64,000 bases of DNA from Novosphingobium profundi (GCF_018491765.1 NZ_JABWCU010000010.1:124001-188000); one strand, 5' to 3'. Positions 17,192 to 26,143 are shown, numbered from the stretch's first letter. Made by a program: numbers and translations. Notes: a model not told the origin generated them from the sequence alone.

Positions 17192-19684
17192 TCAGAAATG
17201 CAGGCGCACGGTGCCGAAGACCTGGCGCGGCGCGGCAGGCTGAAGCGTCGTATAGGTTCCTTCCGGATCCGAGGTCACGAAGCCCGCGGTGCCGGTCGAG
17301 GCGATGTAGCGCTTGTCGAAGACGTTGTTGACGTTGAGTTGCACCTCGATGCCGCCTGCAAAGCGGTAACCGGCCGAGGCGTTGACGTTGACCGCGCCGG
17401 GCAGGACTGCATCGTTGAGATAGCTGTAGTAGCGCTTGCTGCGGTAATGCGCGGAGACTTGTCCCCACAGCTGGCCATCGTCGTAGTCGAATTCGAGGTT
17501 GCCGACATTCTTGGGCGAGGCCACGACCTGCTTGCCCTTGGTCGCGACGACGTCGCCGCCCAGCGGCTGCACGTCATCGTCGTAAGTCGCGTCGTTGTAG
17601 GCCCAGCTGCCATAGACCGACCAGTTCGGCGCGAACTTCCAGCTGGCGGCGGCCTCGAGCCCGCGCGAGGTCACGCTGCCCACGTTCTGGAGAACGTTCT
17701 GGTTGCCCACGATCGTCGCGCTGATCGAGGAGGCCAGCAGGCGATTGGTGAACTTGACGTAGTAGCCGGTGAGCGAGAGCTGGAGGGCGGCATCGTGGTA
17801 GCGGTAGCCGGCCTCGAAGGTGTTGGTCATCTCGGGCTTCAGGTCGCTGCGGATGTAGTCGAAGCCGGCCTGCGAACTGCTCGAGAACGGCCCGCTCGAG
17901 GCCGAGGCGACGAAGGCGGCCATGTTGCGGGTATAGTCGGCGAAGAACTCGCTCGAACCGTCAAGATCATAGAGCAGGCCGGCGGTAGGCAGAAACCAGT
18001 TCTCGGCCTTGATCGAACCGTCGATCGGCTTGGAACTGGTGATGGTTTCGCCCGAATTCTTCGAGACGACGCCCTTGACGCCGGCGTTGACGCGCAGACG
18101 GTCGGTGGCCTGCCAGGTGTCGCCGATGTCCAGCTGCAGCGTGTCGGTGGTGAAGATGTAGTGCCAGTTGGTCTGGAAGGGGTCGGTGTAGAACTGCTGG
18201 ATGTCCTTGGGCGTCACGCCTTCTTCGAGGCCGTAGAGATAGGACCCCTGCTCGAAGACATTGTGCTCGTACCAGACGCCGCCCGCGAGGGTGTGGTTGC
18301 CCGCCGTGAACGAGAGGCGCGAGATGACGCCCTTGCGGTTCACGTCATAGCGCAGCGCCGAAACCGAAACGGGCGATCCGCCATAGGCTTCGGGCGTGGG
18401 ATCGTAAGGGTCGGCCCAGGTTCCGATGCCGTGATCGAGATGGATATAGCCGGTGGTCGAGCCCGACAGCCGCGCGCCGATGTCGTAGTCGAGCCGCTCG
18501 TAGGCCAGCAGGTCGCGCCGCACGCCGCCGCCGTTGTAGACGGCATCATCCGCGTTGACGTAAGGCGCGGGCACCGCGGTGCCATTCTGCACCGCGCGCG
18601 CCAGTTCTTCGGCGAGTGCGAAAGTCGGGACGTTGTCGAAGTTCCAGCCATACTGCTTGATCTTCGCCAGCGAGAGGTCGTTGTAGTCGTCCTCGCGGCG
18701 GTCGATCAGGTCGAGAAAGGTGGTCGAGGTCACGCTGTCACCCAGCGGCTGCACGTACTTGGCGTTGATCTGGTCCTGGACCTGTTCGCCCCATCCGCGC
18801 CACTTGCCCTGCCGATCGTGGGCATAGGCCAGCATGAGGCGGCCGCCCCAGGGAAGCTCGCCCGAATTCACGCGCACGAAGCTGTGCCAGGAATTCTCGC
18901 TGCCATAGCTCTGGGCAAGATCGATGCCGAAGTCGCGGGTCGCCTCGATCGAGGTGAAGTCGATCGTGCCGCCGATGTTGCTGGTGGAGGCGGTGCCGAG
19001 CGCGCCGCTGCCCTGCGACAACGTTGCTCCCCCGTTGTTCTCGCTCAGCAGCGCGCGGTTGATCGAAAGGCCGTTGTTGTTGCGGTACTGCATGTTGCCG
19101 AGCGGCACGCCATCGAGCGTATAGCCCATCTGGTCGGTGACGAAGCCGCGGATCGAGACCTGGGTGGCGGCTTCGTAAGTACCGTTGGCGTCGGAGGAAT
19201 CGAAGTTCACCCCCGGCAGCCGGTTGAGCGAGCGTAGCGGCGAGGCACCCGCCGTGCTCTTGCTCATGGCCTTGGGGGCAACTGTCTGGACTTGGCGCGA
19301 ATTGCCATAGCCCAGCACGACGATTTCCTCCTGCGGTTCGGCGGCGGCGAGCGGGGCCTTGTCCGGCGAGGGCGAGGGAGGGGCGGCCTTGAGCGAGACG
19401 AGCGTGGCGCTTTCGCTGGCGATGTCCAGCCCTTGTCCGGCGATCAGGCGGCGCAGGGCCTCGCTGCGGGTGTAGCGTCCGCGCAAGGCCGCGACGCGGC
19501 GGCCCTCCACGGCGTCGTAGGGAAAGGAAACGTGCACCCCGGCCTGACGGGCAAAGGCGTTGAGCGCATCCGCGGTGTCGGACGCCTTGATGTCGAATGC
19601 GATTTCACGCGACCTGTCCTGCGCGTGGGCAGCCGTCGGCAACACGGCCGCCAGCATGGCGGTCGTCGTCAGGTACTTGAACAT
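17192..19684 (-). CDS. TonB-dependent receptor with STN signalling domain
   Basis: An 830-residue receptor. Signal peptide about 1-22 (ending AAHAQ), STN domain about 28-95 (FDIKASDTADALNAFARQAG), a linker with EEIVVLGYG as TonB-box-like sequence, a plug (VSIRGFVTDQMGYTLDGVPLG) and a barrel ending QVFGTVRLHF, with the C-terminal Phe typical of outer-membrane barrels. The barrel sequence is unlike that of the first module's receptor and shorter by 230 residues, so ligands probably differ. Sigma and FecR genes directly upstream complete a cell-surface signalling system. The start at 19684 opens the signal peptide; longer frames reach back into the FecR gap without coding character. Confidence 0.9.
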   Translation of the reverse strand: MFKYLTTTAMLAAVLPTAAHAQDRSREIAFDIKASDTADALNAFARQAGVHVSFPYDAVEGRRVAALRGRYTRSEALRRLIAGQGLDIASESATLVSLKAAPPSPSPDKAPLAAAEPQEEIVVLGYGNSRQVQTVAPKAMSKSTAGASPLRSLNRLPGVNFDSSDANGTYEAATQVSIRGFVTDQMGYTLDGVPLGNMQYRNNNGLSINRALLSENNGGATLSQGSGALGTASTSNIGGTIDFTSIEATRDFGIDLAQSYGSENSWHSFVRVNSGELPWGGRLMLAYAHDRQGKWRGWGEQVQDQINAKYVQPLGDSVTSTTFLDLIDRREDDYNDLSLAKIKQYGWNFDNVPTFALAEELARAVQNGTAVPAPYVNADDAVYNGGGVRRDLLAYERLDYDIGARLSGSTTGYIHLDHGIGTWADPYDPTPEAYGGSPVSVSALRYDVNRKGVISRLSFTAGNHTLAGGVWYEHNVFEQGSYLYGLEEGVTPKDIQQFYTDPFQTNWHYIFTTDTLQLDIGDTWQATDRLRVNAGVKGVVSKNSGETITSSKPIDGSIKAENWFLPTAGLLYDLDGSSEFFADYTRNMAAFVASASSGPFSSSSQAGFDYIRSDLKPEMTNTFEAGYRYHDAALQLSLTGYYVKFTNRLLASSISATIVGNQNVLQNVGSVTSRGLEAAASWKFAPNWSVYGSWAYNDATYDDDVQPLGGDVVATKGKQVVASPKNVGNLEFDYDDGQLWGQVSAHYRSKRYYSYLNDAVLPGAVNVNASAGYRFAGGIEVQLNVNNVFDKRYIASTGTAGFVTSDPEGTYTTLQPAAPRQVFGTVRLHF

Positions 19685-19764
19685 GGAAAGAACCCCACAA
19701 AGTGCAATTGTCGGGGTAGGGATGGATGACGCGGCCGAAACCGCTACTCGCCGCGCGAAAAAAA

Positions 19765-20763
19765 TCAGGCGCGGGTCAAGACGATCCCGCCGGCGGCGTC
19801 GCGGTGGGTGCGAATGGCGAAGGACGTGCGCAGGGCCTCGAGGAATTCCTCCGGGTTCGCGGTGGCGAATGTCCCGCCAATGCGCAGGCGCGAGAGGCCG
19901 GGGTCGCCGATCACGATCTTGTGCTCGAGATAGCGGTTCATTTCCGAGAGCGCGTAGTCGAGGCTTTCCCCGGTGAGGATCAGCGTGCCGTTGCGCCACG
20001 CGGTGACCCGGTCAAGCTCGTCGGCATCCTTGCGCAGGCTCGCCTTACCGGCGGTCGCGAGCGCGGTCACGCCGGGGGGCAGCGCGCGGCCTTGCGCGCC
20101 GAACCGGCCACTTCCCGCAAGGACCGTCAGCTCGCAGCTCGCGTTGCGTATCCGCGCGTTGTAGTAACCGGGTGCGAGCTGGAACGTGCCGCTCTGGGTG
20201 ATGAGCGAAAGGCGGTGTGCGCTGGCCAGATGGATGGCAACTTCCCCGCGCTCGAGCCAGAGGCGAAGCGGCTCGCCCTCCTTCCAGTAGATCCGGCTGT
20301 CGGTGTTGAGGTCGATCGCCATCGCCGATCCACAGGCGACCTTTCCGCTTTCGCCCACGCCCGTGCTGGCGCTGTCGCGCGCGGCGGCGCGATAGGTCAC
20401 GCCGGCCCCGCCCAGCGCCACGGCGCCAAGCGCGAGCCCGGTCCGCAGGAACCGGCGCCGGCTGTTACGGGTGGTCGGCGAGAATTCGGGGCCGTCATCC
20501 GTACCTGCCTCGGGCGCTGGCGCGGCAAGACCCGAGAGGCCCAAGGGCGCAGGGGCAGCCCCATCCGGCAGGTGCCGCAGTTCGCCAAGATCGCTCCAGG
20601 TTCCCGCCACTTGCGCGAATGCGGCGGCATGGCGCGCATCGGCCTCGCGCCACGCCTCGAAGGCGCGCACGTCCGCCGTGCCGGCATCGAGGCCAGCAAG
20701 CCACTTCGCGGCGACTTCGATCAGGTCGACGCGCGGCGTGTCGGGACGGGAATTTTCGGGCAC
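19765..20763 (-). CDS. FecR-type anti-sigma factor / sensor
   Basis: A 332-residue regulator beginning with the FecR N-terminal motif (AAKWLAGLDAGTADVRAFEAW, then ARHAAAFAQV). A membrane helix near 105-122 follows an SRRRFLRTGLALG segment that resembles a twin-arginine sequence. The periplasmic domain has the FecR core (LWLERGEVAIHLA, SGTFQLAPGYYNARI) and the usual C-terminal STN-like end. The GTG start has GGAGG four bases upstream. It overlaps the sigma gene by 43 bp, implying coupled translation, and precedes the receptor by 80 bp. Confidence 0.87.
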   Translation of the reverse strand: MPENSRPDTPRVDLIEVAAKWLAGLDAGTADVRAFEAWREADARHAAAFAQVAGTWSDLGELRHLPDGAAPAPLGLSGLAAPAPEAGTDDGPEFSPTTRNSRRRFLRTGLALGAVALGGAGVTYRAAARDSASTGVGESGKVACGSAMAIDLNTDSRIYWKEGEPLRLWLERGEVAIHLASAHRLSLITQSGTFQLAPGYYNARIRNASCELTVLAGSGRFGAQGRALPPGVTALATAGKASLRKDADELDRVTAWRNGTLILTGESLDYALSEMNRYLEHKIVIGDPGLSRLRIGGTFATANPEEFLEALRTSFAIRTHRDAAGGIVLTRA

Positions 20764-21293
20764 GTTACCTCCGGACGTGCACTATCGTCACGCCGAGCCC
20801 GCGTTACAAGGGCAAGGCCCTTGGCGATATGCTTTTCGACCGTGGAAAGCGAGATCGAGAGTGCCTCGGCGATCTGGACCGGAGACATTCCCTGGATCTT
20901 GCGCATGTGCAGCACCCGTCCGCATTGCGGGGGCAGTTGCTCGATCAGCAGCAGGAGCTGGCGCAGCTCGGAGCGGTCCGAGGAGACCGTGAAGGCATCG
21001 GGAGAGGGGTCCACCAAGTCCAGCACCTCGAGCGAGGCGAGATAATCGATGCGCACCACGTTGGCGCGGCGCAGCCGTTCCAGCGCGAGGTTGCGCACGA
21101 TCGTGAGAACGAAGCCACGCGGAGACTGGATCGATCGGAAATCGTTCGAATCGAGCACCCGCGCATAGGCCTCCTGGACGAGATCATCGGCCTCGTCGCG
21201 GCCGCAGAAGCGAGCAGCCCTGGCCCGGTACGCCGAGGCATGGGGCAGGACTTCGGATAGAAACCACCGGTCGATGTCGCGTAGCCAGCTCAA
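20721..21293 (-). CDS. ECF RNA polymerase sigma factor (FecI-like)
   Basis: A 190-residue sigma factor with region 2 (CGRDEADDLVQEAYARVL, FVLTIVRNLALERLRR) and region 4 (LPPQCGRVLHMRKIQGMSP, then IAEALSISLSTVEKHIAKGL). The start is TTG at 21293, supported by AGGAG six bases upstream; no ATG gives a complete region 2. The last 14 codons overlap FecR. It heads the second sigma-FecR-receptor-phosphatase module. It is not a recent copy of the first sigma: region 4 and the C-termini differ clearly. Confidence 0.87.
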   Translation of the reverse strand: MSWLRDIDRWFLSEVLPHASAYRARAARFCGRDEADDLVQEAYARVLDSNDFRSIQSPRGFVLTIVRNLALERLRRANVVRIDYLASLEVLDLVDPSPDAFTVSSDRSELRQLLLLIEQLPPQCGRVLHMRKIQGMSPVQIAEALSISLSTVEKHIAKGLALVTRARRDDSARPEVTCPKIPVPTRRAST

Positions 21294-21429
21294 GGCGCAC
21301 TCCTGATCGCTCGGGGTCGCCTAGGCTTTCATTCTTACAACTTAGGGACATCGATCGCGGCGCGCCCAGTTCGCGGCGTGGACGCGGTGGCAGGAGCGGC
21401 GCGATGCCGCCCCCTACCGCCGGCTGCAA

Positions 21430-22299
21430 CTAGGCGCTGCGCGCGTTGTCGCCGTAGACGGGAAAGACGCTGGCCTCGCCGTAATCGGCGATCGGGACCA
21501 CGCCGCGCAGTGTTTCCATGTCCGCGGCCGCGATGGTGAAGTCCACTTGCGCATTGCTGCGCATGTGCGCGGGATTGGCGGTCTTGGGCAGGGGCAGCAT
21601 GCCGAGCTGCAGGCAATAGCGGATGGCAAGCTGGGCCACGCTCACGCCATAGGAGGCCGCCATCGTGACGAGCCCCTCGTCGCGCAGGATCTCACCATGG
21701 CCAAAGGGCGAATAGGCTTCGACCAGGATGCCGCGGTCCTGGATGTCGCGGATCAGCTCGAACGGCGTGTTGCCGACATGGGCGAGGATCTGGTTGACTG
21801 CGGGGCGCACCGAGCCGTTCTCGAGGATATTGTCGATATCGACCGTCTCGAAATTCGACACGCCGATCGCGCGCAGCTTGCCGGCGGCAAGCGCTTCCTC
21901 GAGCGCGCGCCACGCCAGCCGATTGCCTTCGAAGTAGTGCTCGCCCTTGCGGAACTCGTTCCAGGGCTGCGGACTGTGGATGATCATCATGTCGATCGTG
22001 TCCAGGCCCAGCGCCTGCAGCGAACTGTCGATGGAGCGGCGCGCCGCGTCGAGGGTCTTGATTTCGGCGGCCAGCTTGGTGGTGACGAACAGTTCCTCGC
22101 GCGCGAGGCCGCAAGTGCGAATGCCTTCGCCCACACCGCGCTCGTTGCCGTAAGCCTGCGCGGTGTCGAAATGGCGGTAGCCGATGGCGGAGGCGTCGCG
22201 CACCGCCTGCGCGGCGTCCTTGTCCTCGATGAACCAGGTTCCGAGGCCAAGGCTGGGGATGGTGACCCCGTTGTTGAGGGTATAGGTTTCGTTCAGCAT
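21430..22299 (-). CDS. Aldo/keto reductase
   Basis: A 289-residue NADPH-dependent reductase with the full catalytic tetrad: D45 (HFDTAQAYGNE), Y50, K75 (VTTKL) and H108 (IIHSPQPW). The cofactor region ends SNAQVDFTI. This is the 2,5-diketo-D-gluconate reductase/YeaE-like cytosolic group reducing small aldehydes and ketones. It is the last gene of a three-gene minus-strand set with a tautomerase (10-bp gap) and a cupin protein, opposite a LysR regulator, a layout typical of stress- or xenobiotic-induced small redox operons. The natural substrate is unknown. Confidence 0.88.
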   Translation of the reverse strand: MLNETYTLNNGVTIPSLGLGTWFIEDKDAAQAVRDASAIGYRHFDTAQAYGNERGVGEGIRTCGLAREELFVTTKLAAEIKTLDAARRSIDSSLQALGLDTIDMMIIHSPQPWNEFRKGEHYFEGNRLAWRALEEALAAGKLRAIGVSNFETVDIDNILENGSVRPAVNQILAHVGNTPFELIRDIQDRGILVEAYSPFGHGEILRDEGLVTMAASYGVSVAQLAIRYCLQLGMLPLPKTANPAHMRSNAQVDFTIAAADMETLRGVVPIADYGEASVFPVYGDNARSA

Positions 22300-22309
22300 G
22301 GATTGTTTC

Positions 22310-22567
22310 TCAGTTTTCTCCGGGGGCACTTGGGGCGGGGCCGGGGCCGTAACCGGGCTGTTTGGCGAGGCTGGACCACTTCGCGGCGATGTCCGCCGCA
22401 TAGACCCGGGTCATCCATTCGCCGGACGGGACCTCCTCGATGCCGATGGACACCGAGTCCGGCCCATAGCCGAGGATGTCGGCCGCGCTGGCGGCGATGG
22501 CGTCGGTCAGCCGGCGCTTCTGGCTATCGGATTTACCCGGCCAGACCTTGACGATGACATGGGGCAT
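22310..22567 (-). CDS. Tautomerase-superfamily protein (4-oxalocrotonate tautomerase-like)
   Basis: An 85-residue protein beginning M-P-H-V-I-V-K-V-W-P-G. Proline 2 becomes the N-terminal catalytic base of the tautomerase superfamily after methionine removal, and the GPDSVSIGIEEVPSGEW segment matches the strand-turn following the helix. It is longer at the C-terminus than the classical 60-residue enzyme (Pro-rich tail). It sits 4 bp after the cupin gene, with AGGA/GAGGG upstream of the ATG. It could isomerise an enol intermediate for the neighbouring reductase. Confidence 0.82.
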   Translation of the reverse strand: MPHVIVKVWPGKSDSQKRRLTDAIAASAADILGYGPDSVSIGIEEVPSGEWMTRVYAADIAAKWSSLAKQPGYGPGPAPSAPGEN

Positions 22568-22571
22568 GCCC

Positions 22572-23069
22572 TCAGTCCTTTGCGAGGGGCGCGAGATATT
22601 CCGCGTCGGTGACTTTCTCCATCCAGGTGACGTTCGTGCCCTCGCGCATCTCCTGCAGCGCGATATGGGTCATGCCCTCATGGGGCGTCGCACCGTGCCA
22701 GTGCTTGGTGTCGGCCGGGCACCACAGGATGTCGCCTTCGTGGAACTCGTACTTTCCACCGCCCTCGATCTGCGTCCAGCCCACGCCCTGGGTCACGATC
22801 AGCGTCTGGCCCATGGGGTGCGCGTGCCAAGCGGTGCGCGCGCCAGGCTCGAAGTGGACGATCGCGCCGGTCAGGCGCGAGGGCTCGTCACGCGTGAACT
22901 GGCCGGTGATGGTGGCCTTGCCGGTGAAGTACGCCTCGGGCCCCTCGACGGTGACGAGGTCCTCTTTGCGGGTGATATTCATATCGTGTGCTCCTTTGTC
23001 CACCGGGGCGGCGCCGATCGCGAACGTGGCCGCCGACGCCAGGGCGACAAGTTTGATGGCGAGGTCCAT
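22572..23069 (-). CDS. Cupin-domain protein (mandelonitrile-lyase-like cupin), two plausible starts
   Basis: A single-domain cupin of 165 residues from the upstream start. Motif 1 is WHAHPMGQTLIVTQGVG and motif 2 is DTKHWHGATPHEGM, giving the usual His-rich metal site. Close families are small manganese cupins such as the (R)-mandelonitrile lyase-like group. ATG 23069 gives a weak signal-peptide-like leader (LVALASAATFAIGAA) with GGGAG upstream. ATG 22982, 29 codons on, has a strong AAAGGAG eight bases upstream and gives the family's usual start MNITR. An exported and a cytosolic form are both possible. First gene of the cupin-tautomerase-reductase set. Confidence 0.82.
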   Translation of the reverse strand: MDLAIKLVALASAATFAIGAAPVDKGAHDMNITRKEDLVTVEGPEAYFTGKATITGQFTRDEPSRLTGAIVHFEPGARTAWHAHPMGQTLIVTQGVGWTQIEGGGKYEFHEGDILWCPADTKHWHGATPHEGMTHIALQEMREGTNVTWMEKVTDAEYLAPLAKD

Positions 23070-23117
23070 GGAACGGCTCCCGGTCGGGCATCCCGTGCGG
23101 GTGCCTTGTGAGCTTCA

Positions 23118-23148
23118 ATCTAGTGCGATCGGACGTGCGCGATTAGAT
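23118..23148. promoter_or_regulatory. Inverted repeat between divergent cupin and LysR genes
   Basis: ATCTA at 23118 and TAGAT at 23144-23148 form the ends of an imperfect dyad in the 133-bp divergent intergenic region, where a LysR operator is expected. The inner bases match only partly, so this is a weak candidate. Confidence 0.25.
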
Positions 23149-23202
23149 GCCTCGCCGGCAATGAACTGATGAACTGTGCTCATCGATATGCTAGGGTAAG
23201 AC

Positions 23203-24111
23203 ATGCAAATCAGCCGCGCAGACCTGGCCGACTTCGTCTATTTCATGGCCATTTCCCGGCATCGCAGCTTTCGCCGGGCGGCGCTGGAATTGGGCGTGAC
23301 ACCCTCGGCGCTGAGCCATGCCATGACCGCCCTCGAAACGCGGCGCGGCGTGCGATTGTTGAACAGAACCACGCGCAGCGTGACGCTCACCGCAGCGGGC
23401 GAGGACCTGCACGCGATGATCGAGGGACCGCTGGAGCGGATCACGCAAGCCTCCGCGACGCTCGACCGGTTTCGCGATGCACCTGCGGGCCGGGTGCGGA
23501 TCAACCTGCTGGAGGATGCCGTGCCGCTTCTCCTCGATCCGGTGATGCCCCGCTTCGTCGACCGTTATCCCGAGGTCACCATCGACATCAGCGTCAGCAA
23601 CCGCATGGTCGATGTGATCGCCGAAGGTTTCGATGCCGGTATCCGCTACGGGGGCACAGTGCCCGAAGACATGGTGGCCCGGCGACTGTCGCCGGAAATC
23701 CGCTGGATGGCCGCCGCTGCCCCCGCCTACCTGGAGCGGTTTGGTACACCCTCGCACCCGCTCGACCTCCAGGACCATCGCTGCATTGGCATCCGGCTCG
23801 GCAACGACCATCTCTACAAGTGGGAGTTCGAGCGTGACGGGCAATCGATAGAGGTCGCAACCCCCGGTCCCCTGACGGTGAACGAAAGCCATGCTGCGCT
23901 CGGCTTTGGCCGGGCGGGGGTGGGCATCATCTACGGGGCCGAGCCGATCCTGCGCGCGGATCTCGCCAGCGGCGCACTGGTACCCGTCCTGCCGGAGTGG
24001 ACTTCGATGGGCGAAGGTTTCCACGTCTACTACCCCGGTCGTCGCCAAGTGCCGACCGCCTTGCGGTTGCTGATCGACCTGATCCGGGAAGTGCGGCCGC
24101 TCGGCTTGTAG
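23203..24111 (+). CDS. LysR-family transcriptional regulator
   Basis: A 302-residue regulator. The winged HTH is at residues 5-65 (FVYFMAISRHRSFRRAALELG, then SALSHAMTALETRRGVRLLNRT) and the effector-binding domain follows from about 95. It is of the AaeR/CrgA-like group. It is divergent from the cupin-tautomerase-reductase operon with 133 bp between them and is the likely regulator of that operon. The ATG at 23203 gives a full-length HTH; AGGG lies upstream. The inducer is unknown. Confidence 0.9.
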   Translation: MQISRADLADFVYFMAISRHRSFRRAALELGVTPSALSHAMTALETRRGVRLLNRTTRSVTLTAAGEDLHAMIEGPLERITQASATLDRFRDAPAGRVRINLLEDAVPLLLDPVMPRFVDRYPEVTIDISVSNRMVDVIAEGFDAGIRYGGTVPEDMVARRLSPEIRWMAAAAPAYLERFGTPSHPLDLQDHRCIGIRLGNDHLYKWEFERDGQSIEVATPGPLTVNESHAALGFGRAGVGIIYGAEPILRADLASGALVPVLPEWTSMGEGFHVYYPGRRQVPTALRLLIDLIREVRPLGL

Positions 24112-24204
24112 GCACGTTCCACCCGAACAAGCGGGATGGATCTCATTGGGGACCTGATAGTGCCGGGTCTCGCGAGGCTTGGGCAGGCGGGTTTCGAAGA
24201 CAAG

Positions 24205-24259
24205 GGCGATCGCACGAGGCGGGGACAAGCCTCGCTCGTCCTTGCCTTGTGCGATCGCC
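24205..24259. repeat. Long imperfect hairpin between convergent genes
   Basis: Two 25-nt arms (24205-24229 and 24235-24259) are reverse complements with four mismatches, separated by a 5-nt loop. The outer 11 bp (GGCGATCGCAC) pair perfectly and contain the palindrome GCGATCGC. Three of the four mismatches would be G-U pairs in RNA. It lies in the 200-bp gap between convergent LysR and SDR genes, so it could act as a two-way terminator, although no T-tract follows. It could also be a dispersed palindromic repeat. Confidence 0.6.
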
Positions 24260-24308
24260 TGCTGGCGGCGCTTTGGGGATTGCGGGCCGCAGGTGGCCGG
24301 TCCGGCCG

Positions 24309-25022
24309 TCAGGCGCCGAAGCCGCCGTCGATCGTCTGCATCGATCCCGTTATCATCGCGCCGTGGGGGCCTGCGACATAGGCGGTGAGTTCGGCGACTT
24401 CATCGGGCCGCGCGTGACGCTTGATCGCCATGAAACCGTGCATGGTTTGCGCCATCGGCCCGTCGGCGGGGTTCATGTCGCTGTCGGTGGGCCCGGGCTG
24501 GATCGAATTGACCGTGATCCCGCGTGCACCAAAGTCGCGGGCAAGACCGCGGACCATGCCTTGTACGGCCGATTTGGTCAGGGCATAGGCCGTCGCTCCG
24601 GCAATCGGCATGCGATCGCCGTTGACCGATCCGATGACGATGATGCGCCCGTTCGCGTTCATGCGCCGGGCGGCTTCGACGGCTGCGTGGTAAGGGGCGC
24701 GGACATTGACGTCGATCATGTGGTCGATGGCGTCGGCCTCGATCTCGAGCGGGTCTCCCATGACCAGCGTTCCAGCGGCGATGACGAGGATGTCGAGCGC
24801 GCCGCGCCCGGCGACCGTGGCAACGAGTTCGCTGCGGTCGGCGCTGTCGGCCTGGATGGCGCTGGCGCCGGTCTCGGCCGCGAGCTTTTCCGCAGCCGGA
24901 CGTGAACCGGCATAGGTGAAGGCAACCTGGCCGCCACCGGCGGCGAAGCGGCGCACGATGGCCGCGCCGATGCCGCGGCTTCCCCCCAGGACGAGGATGT
25001 TCTTGTCGGTGAAATCGTTCAT
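24309..25022 (-). CDS. Short-chain dehydrogenase/reductase
   Basis: A 237-residue classical SDR. The Rossmann nucleotide motif is GGSRGIG (13-19), the N-A-G-like element is IAAGTLVMGD, catalytic Ser is in IGSVNG, and Y-A-L-T-K gives the catalytic Tyr and Lys. It ends QTIDGGFGA, standard for the 3-oxoacyl-ACP reductase-like SDR branch. ATG 25022 starts the family N-terminus (MNDFTDKNILVLGG) with AGGAGATACGTC upstream. It is divergent from the next LysR gene by 142 bp. The substrate is unknown. Confidence 0.9.
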   Translation of the reverse strand: MNDFTDKNILVLGGSRGIGAAIVRRFAAGGGQVAFTYAGSRPAAEKLAAETGASAIQADSADRSELVATVAGRGALDILVIAAGTLVMGDPLEIEADAIDHMIDVNVRAPYHAAVEAARRMNANGRIIVIGSVNGDRMPIAGATAYALTKSAVQGMVRGLARDFGARGITVNSIQPGPTDSDMNPADGPMAQTMHGFMAIKRHARPDEVAELTAYVAGPHGAMITGSMQTIDGGFGA

Positions 25023-25164
25023 GACGTATCTCCTTGGTTCAGGGCGGGAGGCGATGCCGCGTGATTGCGACTGGGGCTCTCGACCTCTGGACCTGATCAT
25101 GAACCTGGAGCATTGTTCGGACTAGCCAGCGAAACATGGTTCTAGTTGACGGGAAATCCGAACG

Positions 25165-26124
25165 ATGATGAAGCTCGATGGGGTCGTCGCCTTTGTCATG
25201 GCCACCGAGGCCGGCTCGATCAGTCTGGCCGCCCGGCGGCTTGGGCTGGCCAAGTCGGTCGTGAGCGAACGTCTCGCCGAACTCGAACGCACGCTGGGAA
25301 CGACACTGATCCAGCGCTCCACCCGCCGGCTTTCGCTTACCGGGAGCGGCGAGACCTTCCTGCCCCGCGCCCGGCGGATTCTGCGCGAAGTCGAGGAGGC
25401 GACCTCCGAACTGGCCGTGCGCAGCGGCAAGCTTGCCGGACCGTTGCGCATTTCAGCGCCTGTCGGGTTTGGCGTTCTCCATCTCGGGCCCGCTGTTGCG
25501 CGCTTCCTGAGCGACTATCCCGAGATCGACCTTTCGCTCGAACTCGACGACAACTTCGTGGATGCGGCCAGCGGCGGCTTTGATGCCGTCCTGCGGCATG
25601 GCGCGGTGGGGGACGGGCGCCTGATCGCCCGGCGGCTGGCGCGCAGCCAGCGCCTGCTGGTCGCCTCGCCGCGCTACCTGGAGCGGCATGGAACGCCGGC
25701 CGCGCCCGTCGACCTCGAGCGTCACCGCGCGATCCTCTATTCGAACCGGGCCAGCGACTGGCGGTTCTCGGCGGCGCAGGACCACGCGGGACGCGCGCAA
25801 CACGGCTGGACGGTAATCCGTCCTCCGGCCGCGCTGCGCGTCAACAGCGGCCTCATCATGCGCGACATGGCCATCGAAGGTCTTGGCATCGCCCTTTTGC
25901 CGACCTTCTTCATTCACGAGGCCCTTGCCGAGGGCGCGCTCGTCGAAGTCGACGTCGGGATGCAGGCCGAACAGGCCGAACTGTTCCTCGCCTATCCCAA
26001 GGACCACGGCGCCGCCGCCAAGATCCGTGCCTTTGGCGACAGCCTGCAGCGCACTTTCGGCACGCCGCCCTATTGGGAGCGAGGGGAGGCAGGCCATGCG
26101 CCGGACGGCTCTCAGCCTGCCTGA
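25165..26124 (+). CDS. LysR-family transcriptional regulator
   Basis: A 319-residue regulator with an N-terminal winged HTH (FVMATEAGSISLAARRLGLA, then SVVSERLAELERTLGTTLIQRS) and a CrgA-like effector domain. It diverges from the SDR gene and probably controls it. The intergenic region contains the dyad ACTAG (25121-25125) / CTAGT (25142-25146), a possible operator. Tandem ATGs at 25165 and 25168 leave the exact start open by one residue. Confidence 0.9.
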   Translation: MMKLDGVVAFVMATEAGSISLAARRLGLAKSVVSERLAELERTLGTTLIQRSTRRLSLTGSGETFLPRARRILREVEEATSELAVRSGKLAGPLRISAPVGFGVLHLGPAVARFLSDYPEIDLSLELDDNFVDAASGGFDAVLRHGAVGDGRLIARRLARSQRLLVASPRYLERHGTPAAPVDLERHRAILYSNRASDWRFSAAQDHAGRAQHGWTVIRPPAALRVNSGLIMRDMAIEGLGIALLPTFFIHEALAEGALVEVDVGMQAEQAELFLAYPKDHGAAAKIRAFGDSLQRTFGTPPYWERGEAGHAPDGSQPA

Positions 26125-26143
26125 CCCGGCCCGGACCCGTGCG

